The notes under the pieces were generated by a model, which saw only the letters and a program-made list of their open reading frames with translations, had not been told where the DNA came from and did no database searches. The position numbers and the translations under genes are program-made. A DNA stretch of 64,000 bases from Methylocystis sp. B8 (GTDB lineage: Bacteria; Pseudomonadota; Alphaproteobacteria; Rhizobiales; Beijerinckiaceae): positions 124,001 to 188,000 of the forward strand of contig NZ_VBTZ01000001.1 of NCBI RefSeq assembly GCF_005771425.1. Direction: 5' to 3'. This document shows positions 9,759 to 17,057 of the stretch, piece by piece. How positions within the stretch are numbered: the stretch's first letter is position 1; the number at the start of each line of letters is the position of its first letter.

Positions 9759-10442
9759 CTAACGTTTTTCGCCAGCGTCCTTTGCCGACGCGGCCGCCAT
9801 GTAGCCAAGCCCACGCACGGTCTGAATGAGGTCGACGCCGAGCTTTTTGCGCAGCCTGCCGACGAACACTTCGACGGTGTTGGAGTCGCGATCGAAATCC
9901 TGATCGTACAAATGTTCGATGATTTCGCTGCGGGAAACGACGCGTCCGCTGTGATGCATCAGATAGGCGAGCAGCCGATATTCATGTGAAGTGAGCTTTA
10001 CCGGCGCGCCGTCGACGACGACTCGGCCAGCTTTCGTGTCGAGTCGCACGGCGCCGCAGACGATTTCATTCGTCGCATGCCCTGTCGCGCGACGCAGCAA
10101 CGCGCGGATGCGGGCGAGCACTTCCTCCATGTGGAAGGGCTTTGAAACATAGTCGTCGGCGCCGGCGTCGAAGCCCTGCACCTTGTCGCTCCAGCGGTCG
10201 CGCGCGGTTAATATCAGCACCGGCATATCCCGGCCGGCGGCGCGCCATTCTTCGAGAATGGTTACGCCGTCCTTCTTCGGGAGGCCGATGTCGAGGACGA
10301 CGGCGTCATAGGGTTCAGTCTCGCCGAGATGACATCCTTCCTCGCCGTCGAAGGCGCGATCCACCGCATAGCCCGACTGTTCGAGCGCGCGAACGATCTG
10401 TCGATTTAGATCCTTGTCGTCTTCAACGACGAGCAGCCGCAA
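9759..10442 (-). CDS. feuP: OmpR-family response regulator, FeuP/PhoP-like
   Basis: 227 residues. The receiver domain (1-115) shows the acidic pair Glu7/Asp8/Asp9, phospho-acceptor Asp51 in VVLDIGLP, and Lys in VSKPFH. The C-terminal winged helix (about 128-220) shows LTSHEYRLLAYLMHHSG and FDRDSNTVEVFVGRLRKKLG. Sequence resembles rhizobial FeuP as I remember it. It is transcribed with the sensor kinase immediately downstream and preceded by a PepSY gene 24 bases upstream, the usual three-gene order. Confidence 0.93.
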   Translation of the reverse strand: MRLLVVEDDKDLNRQIVRALEQSGYAVDRAFDGEEGCHLGETEPYDAVVLDIGLPKKDGVTILEEWRAAGRDMPVLILTARDRWSDKVQGFDAGADDYVSKPFHMEEVLARIRALLRRATGHATNEIVCGAVRLDTKAGRVVVDGAPVKLTSHEYRLLAYLMHHSGRVVSRSEIIEHLYDQDFDRDSNTVEVFVGRLRKKLGVDLIQTVRGLGYMAAASAKDAGEKR

Positions 10443-10466
10443 TGCGTCCTCCCTGCGTGCTTATGC

Positions 10467-10820
10467 TCAGTTTTCTATAGAGCTAGAATGAGGCTGTCCG
10501 CTGAGCGCGTCGACATGAATTTTGACGATATGGCCATCCCGGCGCAGCAGGCTGATCTCATAAATAAGGCTTTCGCCCAATTGACACAGCCGGGCCCTGA
10601 GCGGTTCGCCCTGCAGGCGTAGCGCAATCTCCCGCATGCTCCTGAAAGGATCCGCAAGCTTATGCGCTTCAATCTTGCCGCGCGCTTGAGCCATGGTGAA
10701 GCATTGCATCCGCGCCCCCAGCAATTCTTCGACGCGGGCGGCAGTGGGGCGCGCGAAGGCGCCCGTCGCCGCAAGAGCGGCGACGGCGACCCGTCTCAGA
10801 TACCGTCCGGCGGCCAGCAT
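10467..10820 (-). CDS. PepSY-type small exported protein, first gene of the feuPQ-like operon
   Basis: 117 residues starting at ATG 10820, chosen because GGAGAGG stands just before it. Residues 1-27 form a signal peptide (MLAAGRYLRRVAVAALAATG). The mature part ends with YEISLLRRDGHIVKIHVDALSG, the typical PepSY strand-turn-strand pattern. In Rhizobiales small PepSY/FeuN-like proteins are encoded next to FeuP/FeuQ and can restrain the kinase from the periplasm; that role is an inference here. The longer upstream frame overlaps neighbouring phage-type genes and is not credible. Confidence 0.72.
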   Translation of the reverse strand: MLAAGRYLRRVAVAALAATGAFARPTAARVEELLGARMQCFTMAQARGKIEAHKLADPFRSMREIALRLQGEPLRARLCQLGESLIYEISLLRRDGHIVKIHVDALSGQPHSSSIEN

Positions 10821-10897
10821 GCGCCTCTCCCCGGCGCATATTCGACCGAAAGCGATGAATGCGCAATGAATAGCAAAGAGACGCGGCCTACGCCGCC

Positions 10898-11113
10898 CTA
10901 ACTTCCAGAGGCGCGGCAAGCGTCTCGTGTCTTCTTGTAATCGATGATCATGGCGGCGAGGGGCGTGTTTTTTGGCAGGGCCCGCAATTGCTTCGCCGCA
11001 ATTTTTTGCTCTTCGAGCGAATAGACGACGAGCGGCGGACAACCGCCGCCCGTCGACTGGCATGCCGCAAGAGCGAAGCTAAAAGCGCCCAAGATCGAGA
11101 TCTTCCGCAACAT
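10898..11113 (-). CDS. Small lipoprotein, candidate Rz1-like outer-membrane spanin
   Basis: 71 residues with a clear lipobox (FALAAC, lipidated Cys18) and a short mature part CPPLVVYSLEEQKIAAKQLRALP..., ending KKTRDACRASGS. Short lipoproteins with a CPP motif and a helix containing AxxLxxLP, ending in Cys, are frequent in alphaproteobacterial prophages. It overlaps by 35 bases a small membrane protein gene, as in embedded or overlapping Rz/Rz1 pairs. Spanins fuse inner and outer membranes at the end of phage lysis. This assignment is by architecture, not by sequence match. Confidence 0.5.
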   Translation of the reverse strand: MLRKISILGAFSFALAACQSTGGGCPPLVVYSLEEQKIAAKQLRALPKNTPLAAMIIDYKKTRDACRASGS

Positions 11114-11300
11114 TCTCTATGCTCCTGCGCGCAACCATGATTTCGGCTTGCCGCTTTGCCGCGATCAAATCCGCTTCGGCGCGACGCGCCTTCTCCGCGT
11201 CGACGCCGCTCGCCACAAGGCGCGCCAGCGCCGCGCGCCCAAGCGCATAGGCGACGACGCCAGCGACCACGACGAGACACAGCGCAACGAGCTTCGGCAT
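11079..11300 (-). CDS. Small membrane protein, candidate Rz-like inner-membrane spanin
   Basis: 73 residues from ATG 11300. One N-terminal transmembrane helix (about 3-22, MPKLVALCLVVVAGVVAYALG) is followed by an Ala/Glu/Arg-rich helical stretch with heptad character and the end ENVAEDLDLGRF. This is the shape of an i-spanin, though shorter than lambda Rz. It begins two bases before the end of the tail-terminator gene and overlaps the lipoprotein gene downstream. Confidence 0.45.
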   Translation of the reverse strand: MPKLVALCLVVVAGVVAYALGRAALARLVASGVDAEKARRAEADLIAAKRQAEIMVARRSIENVAEDLDLGRF

Positions 11301-11301
11301 G

Positions 11302-11715
11302 TCAGGCCGTTCCCGGCGGCGTTGTCGCGCGAAAGCGCAGATTGACTCGTGCGATGCGGCCGTTCTGATCACGACGCGTCTCCATCGAGAGAAAGCGCAG
11401 ATCGACGAGCCGATGGTCCTGCAGAGTGAGCGGCGCTTCGTCGAGCAGATCGGCGATGCGCTGCGCGAGATCGAGCGCCTCCGATAGTCCTCGCATCGTC
11501 GACGTGACGCCTATGGTGAACAATTGCTCGGCGCCGCGCGAAAGATCGGAGGACCAATCGCGCAGCTGCGCTTCGGCGAAAAGCGCATAGGGCGGTTCCA
11601 TCCCGCGCGGCGCCTCGTCGTAGAGCTTCTCGCCAAGGACAGCGGTGAAGCCTGCGTCAGCGAGCAGATAGACGCGGATCGCTTTGCGCAGCGCGACCAC
11701 AGGTGAAGCGCTCAT
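11302..11715 (-). CDS. DUF3168 tail-terminator protein (gene transfer agent g8-like)
   Basis: 137 residues. DUF3168 proteins cap the tail tube of siphoviruses and gene transfer agents. Visible family features are the N-terminal ALRKAIRVYLLADAGFTAVLG, EAPRGMEPPYALFAEAQ, and GLSEALDLAQRIADLLDEAPL. Its position after the stopper gene matches the RcGTA order g6-g7-g8. No major tail protein gene follows; the next genes are the spanin-like pair. Confidence 0.8.
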   Translation of the reverse strand: MSASPVVALRKAIRVYLLADAGFTAVLGEKLYDEAPRGMEPPYALFAEAQLRDWSSDLSRGAEQLFTIGVTSTMRGLSEALDLAQRIADLLDEAPLTLQDHRLVDLRFLSMETRRDQNGRIARVNLRFRATTPPGTA

Positions 11716-11725
11716 GACGAGTCCT

Positions 11726-12052
11726 TTAGGTAATTTCTTCGCACTGGCAGATCAGAAAGCGCCGACGCTCGTCTGGGTCGAAAACCGATTGGATGCGAAG
11801 CTTGCGGCCGCGATGAAGGACGCGCATGTCTTTTGTGACATCGTTGCGCCAGCGGATCGTCACGACGTGGTTCGTCGCCTGTTCGGCGCGCTGCTCGATA
11901 AAATCCTCGCGCGCGCTCGAAAGGGCAATGCGCGCCCAGAGATTCGCGACCGGCGTGAAGCTGCGTGAAAAGCCGCCAGCGCCGTCAGGCGCGTCGATCG
12001 GCGCCTCCAGCGTCACCCGAAACCGCAGCGCGCCGATGTTCGCGCCGTTCAC
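11726..12052 (-). CDS. Phage head closure/stopper protein (g7-like)
   Basis: 108 residues. The sequence MNGANIGALRFRVTLEAPIDAPDGAGGFSRSF... with LWARI, and VTIRWRNDVTKDMRVLHRGR fits the head-tail joining (SPP1 gp16-like) family that closes the portal pore after DNA packaging. It overlaps the adaptor gene by 4 bases (ATGA) and precedes the tail terminator by 10 bases. Confidence 0.82.
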   Translation of the reverse strand: MNGANIGALRFRVTLEAPIDAPDGAGGFSRSFTPVANLWARIALSSAREDFIEQRAEQATNHVVTIRWRNDVTKDMRVLHRGRKLRIQSVFDPDERRRFLICQCEEIT

Positions 12053-12624
12053 AGCAGCCGCTCCCGGCGAAACGGCGCGGCAAGCTGCGCGACCGCATTG
12101 GGCAAAGCGTCGTCGCCGTTATCGCCGCGATGTTCCCGCCAATGCGCGACGAGCGTGAGGATAGCGTGACGCAGCGGCTGCGGAATCTCACTCGCAAGCG
12201 CGCCATAACCGACGGCGAAATCGATTTCGATTCCATCCGTCGCGCGCCCCGGCGCTGGCGGCGCCGATTTGAAGCTGATGCGGCCACCCTCCGACGATGA
12301 CGGCGCACGATACGCCGCCGCCGCGAGCGTTTGCGCTGCGTCGTTTGAATCGAAAATGCGTATCGCCGTCGCTGACTGAAAGGGCGCAAAGGGAATGTAG
12401 AGCGTGGCGTTGCAAATGGCCGAGGATGGCCAGCAGTCGAAAATGAGACGCCAGCTTTGTGTGACGAAGAAGCGTCGCGTATAGGCTTCAAGCGTCATGC
12501 GCGCGGCGACGATCAGCGTCTGGATCAGTTGATCCTCTTCAACGCCGTCTTCGCGCAACCATGATTTTGCGTCGGCGAGCGAGACGGGCTCGATCGCCGG
12601 CGCGCCGATGAGCATCGGTCGCAT
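12049..12624 (-). CDS. Phage head-tail connector/adaptor (gp6-like)
   Basis: 191 residues from ATG 12624 (AGGA upstream). It shows the gp6-like pattern: EPVSLADAKSWLREDGVEEDQLIQTLIVAARMTLEAYTRR at about 13-52, then a beta-rich middle, and a C-terminal helical part ending HAILTLVAHWREHRGD. In HK97 and RcGTA this protein forms the ring below the portal. It follows the capsid gene. Confidence 0.83.
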   Translation of the reverse strand: MRPMLIGAPAIEPVSLADAKSWLREDGVEEDQLIQTLIVAARMTLEAYTRRFFVTQSWRLIFDCWPSSAICNATLYIPFAPFQSATAIRIFDSNDAAQTLAAAAYRAPSSSEGGRISFKSAPPAPGRATDGIEIDFAVGYGALASEIPQPLRHAILTLVAHWREHRGDNGDDALPNAVAQLAAPFRRERLL

Positions 12625-12694
12625 CGCGCATCCTGTGTTGGGGTAAGAGAAGGCCGCGAGCCTTCCGTCGCGGCCGTCCAAAGTTGGCAGGGGA

Positions 12695-13788
12695 TTACGA
12701 GGCCGCAAACTTCAACAGCTTGATCGCCTCGAAATTCTGCACGCCGCCGCCGACGCGCTTCGTCGTGTAGAACAGCACATAGGGCTTGGCGGAATAGGGA
12801 TCGCGCAGCACGCGAATGCCGACGCGATCGACGACCACATAGCCGCGCTCGAAATCCCCAAAAGCGATAGAGAGCGAATTGGCGGCCGGGTCAGGCATAT
12901 CCTCGGCTTCGACGACGGGGAAGTTCATCAGCGACGCGGCGCCGTCAGCGGTCGCGGGCGGCGCCCAGATATAATCGCCGGTCGTCGTCTTGAATTGGCG
13001 CACGAGCGACTGCGCGCGCCGCCCCATGACGAATTTGGCGTTCTGGCGAAAAGCCGCGCGTAGAGCATAGACGAGATTGACGAGAGCGTCGGACGGGTTC
13101 GAAGCGGCGAAGGCGCCGGCGGCGCCCGTCGGCACATAGCCGATATTGCCCCAGGTCCAACTCGCGTCATCGATCGTCGCATAGGCGAGAAAGCCCTTGG
13201 GCTTGTTCACGCCGTCGCCATTAACGAAGGCCGCGCCTTCCTGTTCGGCGAAGGCGGTTTGCACTTCTTCGGCGATCCATTGTTCGATGTCGACGACGGA
13301 GTCATCGAGCAGCGCTTGAGTCGCCGCCGGCATGGCGTAAAGCTCCATCGCCGGGAAGGTCATGTCGGCGAGAGTTTCGCGAGCCTGCGCAGCACTTCGC
13401 GCTCCGTTGGCAACGGCACGAGATAGCCGCCGTCGGGGCCGGAGCCGCGCGACAGCGCCTTGGCTTCGAACGCCTTCAGCCCGCTCGCTTCGCCGGAGCG
13501 CATGTAATGATTGAACGCGCTCTTATGCTCGCGGCCGCTGTGATCGTCGACAAGCTTGCCGCCGATGCGCGGCCGCGACATTTCGAGCGCCAGGCGATCG
13601 AGCCGGCTCTTTGTATCGTCGAGCGCGTGGTCGATGCGCGCGAGTTTCTCCTCCGTCACGACATCGGCGCCGAGGCGGCTCTCGAGCTGCGTCAGGCGCT
13701 CGTCGTTGGTTTCCTTAAACGCGGAAAAGGCGCGATTGAGATCGGCGAGAATGTCCTCGCTGGCGGATTTTGTTTCAAGTGCTGACAT
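12695..13788 (-). pseudogene. HK97-fold major capsid gene (g5-like), broken by deletion and frameshift
   Basis: The 5' part (13788-13360, 142 codons) starts MSALETKSASEDILADLNRAFS and carries a coiled-coil scaffold-like region and then GGYLVPLPTEREVLRRLAKLSPT-stop. The 3' part (13363-12695) resumes in another frame at TFPAMELYAMPAATQALLDDS and runs to the typical end QNFEAIKLLKFAAS. In intact relatives about 45 residues separate LSP from the TFPAMELYAMPAA block, so roughly 130-140 bases appear lost. The stop and the next ATG overlap as ATGA. A functional capsid protein is very unlikely. Confidence 0.82.
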
Positions 13789-13816
13789 GTGCAGGAGCCT
13801 CGTGTTGATGCGGGGG

Positions 13817-13848
13817 ATAAAAAACCCGCGCGGCTCGAGCCGGCGGGA
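13817..13848 (-). terminator. Rho-independent terminator upstream of the broken capsid gene
   Basis: On the minus strand CCCGCCGGCTCGAGCCGCGCGGG forms a strong stem (CGGCTC/GAGCCG core, CCCGC/GCGGG base with one bulge) followed by TTTTTT. It lies inside the head cluster, 30 bases before the capsid start codon, and would reduce transcription of the genes beyond it. Confidence 0.75.
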
Positions 13849-13931
13849 GAAGGCGCCAGCCTCATTCGCCTGCAGCAGCGGCTGTTCTGCGCGCTTTACC
13901 TCCGGCGCGCCAGTTCTTCGCAACGCCGCCA

Positions 13932-14105
13932 TCAGCTCTTCTCCGCCTGGGCGTTGATCGGCGCATGGCTCGCTGCGCGCGCCTCGGCGCGAAGTTGCGC
14001 CAGCAATTCGACGAAGGTCTTGAAGACGGCGGAAGGGTCTTCGCGACGCACATTGCGCGCGCGCGGACGCCTGACAAAATGCGGCGGCCAATTTTTCCAA
14101 CTCAT
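13932..14105 (-). CDS. Small basic protein of the head cluster
   Basis: 57 residues, starting MSWKNWPPHFVRRPRARNVR and ending NAQAEKS. GGAG is seven bases before the ATG, and the start overlaps the stop of the preceding small gene as ATGA, suggesting translational coupling. The N-terminus is strongly basic and the middle is helical. No family is recognised. It occupies the place where a prohead protease gene would be expected in a gene-transfer-agent cluster, but it is far too short to be one. Confidence 0.5.
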   Translation of the reverse strand: MSWKNWPPHFVRRPRARNVRREDPSAVFKTFVELLAQLRAEARAASHAPINAQAEKS

Positions 14106-14290
14106 GAATCGCTCCTGCAGCGTCTATTGAAGCGCGCGAGTTCGCGCACGAAAGCGTCGAGGCGGCGTGTCGCCTCGCCGAGTTCCCGCATGGCGAGATA
14201 GGCTTGCGCTGTAGCCGCGCAGGCCCACAGAAACAGCGCGAGATGCGCGAGATCGCCGCGCTCCAAGATGGCGTTCAGAATGTCGGACAT
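14102..14290 (-). CDS. Small membrane protein in the g3.5 position of the head cluster
   Basis: 62 residues (MSDILNAILERGDLAHLALFLWACAATAQ...), with one hydrophobic segment at about 15-33 and a basic helical C-terminus. It lies immediately after the portal remnant, where RcGTA has the small g3.5 gene. Overlap by ATGA with the next frame supports its being translated. Function unknown. Confidence 0.55.
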   Translation of the reverse strand: MSDILNAILERGDLAHLALFLWACAATAQAYLAMRELGEATRRLDAFVRELARFNRRCRSDS

Positions 14291-14831
14291 GAACGATGGC
14301 TTCTTTCGAGCGAAGCGCTCGTGTCGACGCGCTCCCATTCGCTTGCGCGTTCGCTCGCCAATGCTTCGAGACGATCGGCGTTATAGTCGAGACGAAAGGC
14401 GCCAAAGCCCGGCTGCGGCCAGGCCTGAAAACTCTTCTGCACGCGCGCGACGAGCGGCAGAACGGTCTGGCGCCAGAAGGCGCGATTGGCTTCTGTGTAA
14501 TTGCTGAAGGCGTTGTCCCCCGGAAGACCCAGCAGCAACGGCGGCACACCGAAGGCGAGCGCGATCTCGCGCGCCGCGCCCGCTTTCGACTCGGTAAAAT
14601 CCATGTCCTTTGGCGAGAGCGACAGCGCCTTTCAGTCGAGCCCGCCTTCGAGCAGTAGCGGCCGGCCGGCGTTGGTCGCGCCGGAGAAATTCTCCTCCAG
14701 CTCTTCCTTTAAGCGCGAGAATTGCGCGTCGGTGAGATGCGCGCCTTCCGGCCCCGCATAGACGAGGGCGCCGGAAGGCCGCGCGGAATTGTCCAAGAGC
14801 GCCTTGTTCCAAAAACTCGCGGCGTTATGCG
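14275..14831 (-). pseudogene. Displaced second copy of the middle of the portal gene, with a nonsense codon
   Basis: The segment 14327-14831 aligns without gaps to 15889-16393 of the intact portal gene (constant offset 1562). Read in the portal frame it gives FWNKALLDNSARPSGALVY... through EWERV, differing at only about seven residues. The codon TGG for Trp265 has become TGA at 14632-14634. It lacks a start and the first ~200 codons. After EWERV it diverges into DTSASLERSHRSCPTF and stops at 14275, so the normal portal 3' end is also missing. This is a remnant, not a gene. Confidence 0.88.
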
Positions 14832-14857
14832 CTCGTCCTCTTTCGCCGAGCGGTTCT

Positions 14858-15160
14858 TCACTCCCCTTGCGAAGAGCCTTCAGCTTTCAGTCGTCGCCAT
14901 ATCTCTTCAAGATAAACTCGATAGTGTTGTTGATCGGCAAAGCCAACGCGTGCGCCGCCGTCAAACCAAACAGCCTCCAATTCCTTGTCGCTGGGATCGC
15001 CCGTCAAGATTTCAGTTAGAAAATCCTTGACGATCCCCTTTTCGTCCTCACTGAGATGTCCGATCGCGTACGAGATGTCGTCCGAGCCTTCTGGAATGTT
15101 TTCCTCGAGCTCGAGGTCGAACCAACCGCACATCTCGTACAATGCGTCGGGTACCTTCAT
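14858..15160 (-). CDS. Candidate immunity protein for the portal-fused toxin
   Basis: 100 residues, acidic (many Asp/Glu), starting MKVPDALYEMCGWFDLELEENI. GAAGGAAA lies before the ATG. The start is 16 bases after the stop of the portal-toxin gene, the usual toxin-immunity spacing. Length and charge fit CdiI-type immunity proteins, which bind and block a basic nuclease toxin in the cytosol. Base composition is visibly more AT-rich than the flanking phage genes, shared with the toxin coding region. I do not recognise the exact immunity family; the role is inferred from position and properties. Confidence 0.62.
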   Translation of the reverse strand: MKVPDALYEMCGWFDLELEENIPEGSDDISYAIGHLSEDEKGIVKDFLTEILTGDPSDKELEAVWFDGGARVGFADQQHYRVYLEEIWRRLKAEGSSQGE

Positions 15161-15176
15161 GACAAATTTCCTTCGT

Positions 15177-16988
15177 CTACTCGAGTGGTCGCGGGTTCAT
15201 CGGGAATGCGGTTAGTACTCTGTAGCCTTTCTCAGCCTTAGAATCCCTTACTATGATAACACGCACGCCAAATGTCTGTCGGATAACAGGAGTGGAAATT
15301 CCTGATGCCAAATAAGCTTCCTTGCCGGTGCGATATCCGAATATGCGCTCAATCTTTGCTTCAGGCGACTTTCCCTCGGCAACCGCATCCACCAGGTCCT
15401 TGTTGGCCTCCAACACACGGTTGACGAAGTCGTTCGCCGATTCATGGGAATCAAATGAACCAACAACCCGCAGATACTTTACGACGCGCGCAGCGGCCGT
15501 TCGTGTCGTTGTTCGCTCTTTCTCAATTGCGGCGAGCAACTCATCATCACTTTTGCCAACGTGCCGCTCAATTGTGTGGCCGTAGCCTTCTTCATCTTTC
15601 AGTTTGACGATGTACCGATCACGACTCTCGTTTTGTGCCGTTCTAATCCTCGGCGCAACGGCCGAACTATCGGCCGAATCGTTGCTTCCGTTCCAGTCGC
15701 CGCTTCCACCGCTCCCGCCGTCCGTCCATCGACCAGCGCCGAAAATTCCCGCCGGGACGCGCGGTTGATTCGGACTATAGCGGCGCTCCAGCGCGACATC
15801 GCGTTTGGCGAAGTGCGCCTCTTTCGGCGCCGGGCCATAGCCGAGCGCTTCGCGCTGCTCGTCGAGCGTAAGAAAGGCGGCCTTGCCGACGCGCTCCCAT
15901 TCGGCCGCGCGTTCGCTCGCCAGCGCTTCGAGACGGTCGGCATTATAGTCGAGACGAAAGGGACCGAACCCCGGCTGCAGCCAGGCCTGAAAGCTCTTCT
16001 GCACGCGCGCGACGAGCGGCAACACGGTCTGGCGCCAGAAGGCGCGATTGGCCTCGGCGTAATTGCTGAAGGTGTTGTCGCCAGGAAGACCCAGGAGCAG
16101 CGGCGGCACGCCGAAGGCGAGCGCGATCTCGCGCGCCGCGCCCGCTTTCGACTCGGTGAAATCCATGTCTTTCGGCGAAAGCGACAGCGCCTTCCAGTCG
16201 AGGCCACCTTCGAGCAGCAGCGGCCGCCCGGCGTTGGTCGCGCCGGAGAAATTCTCCTCCAGCTCTTCCTTTAAGCGCGAGAATTGCTCGTCGGTCAGAT
16301 GCGCGCCTTCCGGCCCCGCATAGACGAGGGCGCCGGAAGGCCGCGCGGAATTGTCCAAGAGCGCCTTGTTCCAGAAACTCGCGGCGTTATGCGTGTCGAG
16401 CGCCACTTGCGCGGCGGCGAGCGGCGGAAAGCCGTAATAATCGTCGAGCGGGTTGAAGAATTTGATGTGCAGGATCGGCTCGATCCCGTCGCCGCGCATC
16501 TCGTAGCGCGCTTCCTGACCCAACGCGCGATAGATGAGGGCCGCGGGCCAGCCATTGCGTCCCGCCTCGATGCTCATGCGGTCGGGCCGCAGCGCATAGA
16601 GTTCGCGTAGCTCCTCGTCGATCAGAACCGATTCGACATAGGCGTTGCCGTAAAGCAGCAGATTGGCGCAGATCGCCTCGATGAAGGAGGCGCTGGTGTC
16701 GAGCGGATTGGGGCGCTCGATGAGCGAGATCAGCGGATGGTCGACCGCCTCGTCGCGGCCCGCATAGACGAGCCAGGGCACCGAGGCGGCGGCTTCCGCC
16801 ACCATGCGCACGCAGCGATGGCAGACGGCGTTGCGCTCATAGCCTTCGCGGGTCAGCACCGTCGAATTGCGCGCGCTCCAATGCGGCTGTCCGAGCGCAT
16901 GCATGGCGAGCAGCTTCGCCGCGCGCGAATATTTGGTTTCGCGCGCCGGCGCGACCGCGCCGATGAGTCGCGAGAGCAGAGAGGGCAT
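15177..16988 (-). CDS. Portal protein fused to a C-terminal RNase A-like (CdiA-CT type) toxin domain
   Basis: 603 residues; HK97/GTA portals have about 400. Residues 1-400 are a complete portal: NAVCHRCVRMVAEAAASVPW (53-72), HPLISLIERPNP, LLYGNAYVE, ILHIKFFNPLDDYYG (172-186) and AFGVPPLLLGLPGDNTFSNY (291-310). Residues 405-425 (NQPRVPAG...WTDGGSGG) are a linker of the type found before variable domains in phage-derived toxins, followed by a Ser/Asn/Gly-rich spacer. Residues ~457-603 contain GHTIERHVGKSDDELL (470-485), a helix AND-FVNRVLEANK, and the end VRVIIVRD...GYRVLTAFP, the pattern I recall for bacterial RNase A-like toxins of CdiA. The candidate immunity gene follows by 16 bases. Terminase lies upstream across a palindromic repeat. 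The toxin family call is from memory and needs a profile search. Confidence 0.75.
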   Translation of the reverse strand: MPSLLSRLIGAVAPARETKYSRAAKLLAMHALGQPHWSARNSTVLTREGYERNAVCHRCVRMVAEAAASVPWLVYAGRDEAVDHPLISLIERPNPLDTSASFIEAICANLLLYGNAYVESVLIDEELRELYALRPDRMSIEAGRNGWPAALIYRALGQEARYEMRGDGIEPILHIKFFNPLDDYYGFPPLAAAQVALDTHNAASFWNKALLDNSARPSGALVYAGPEGAHLTDEQFSRLKEELEENFSGATNAGRPLLLEGGLDWKALSLSPKDMDFTESKAGAAREIALAFGVPPLLLGLPGDNTFSNYAEANRAFWRQTVLPLVARVQKSFQAWLQPGFGPFRLDYNADRLEALASERAAEWERVGKAAFLTLDEQREALGYGPAPKEAHFAKRDVALERRYSPNQPRVPAGIFGAGRWTDGGSGGSGDWNGSNDSADSSAVAPRIRTAQNESRDRYIVKLKDEEGYGHTIERHVGKSDDELLAAIEKERTTTRTAAARVVKYLRVVGSFDSHESANDFVNRVLEANKDLVDAVAEGKSPEAKIERIFGYRTGKEAYLASGISTPVIRQTFGVRVIIVRDSKAEKGYRVLTAFPMNPRPLE

Positions 16989-17026
16989 GAAGGGTCCTTG
17001 AGAAAAACGTAAAGCAGCGCGCGTTT

Positions 17027-17049
17027 ACCCTCTCCCAAAGGGAGAGGGT
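17027..17049. repeat. CCCTCTCCC palindromic repeat between terminase and portal genes
   Basis: Perfect palindrome ACCCTCTCCC-AAA-GGGAGAGGGT in the 69-base gap between the large terminase stop and the portal start. The same core, with TTT at the centre, recurs at 44029-44051. Confidence 0.8.
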
Positions 17050-17057
17050 ATTTCGCG

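Noticed and set aside
13360-13788. Programmed frameshift to join the two capsid fragments
   Set aside because: No slippery sequence is visible and about 45 residues of the family are missing at the junction, so a frameshift alone could not restore the protein.
14381-14812. 143-residue minus-strand frame in the portal remnant
   Set aside because: It is an out-of-frame reading of the duplicated portal segment; the portal frame itself is interrupted by a stop.
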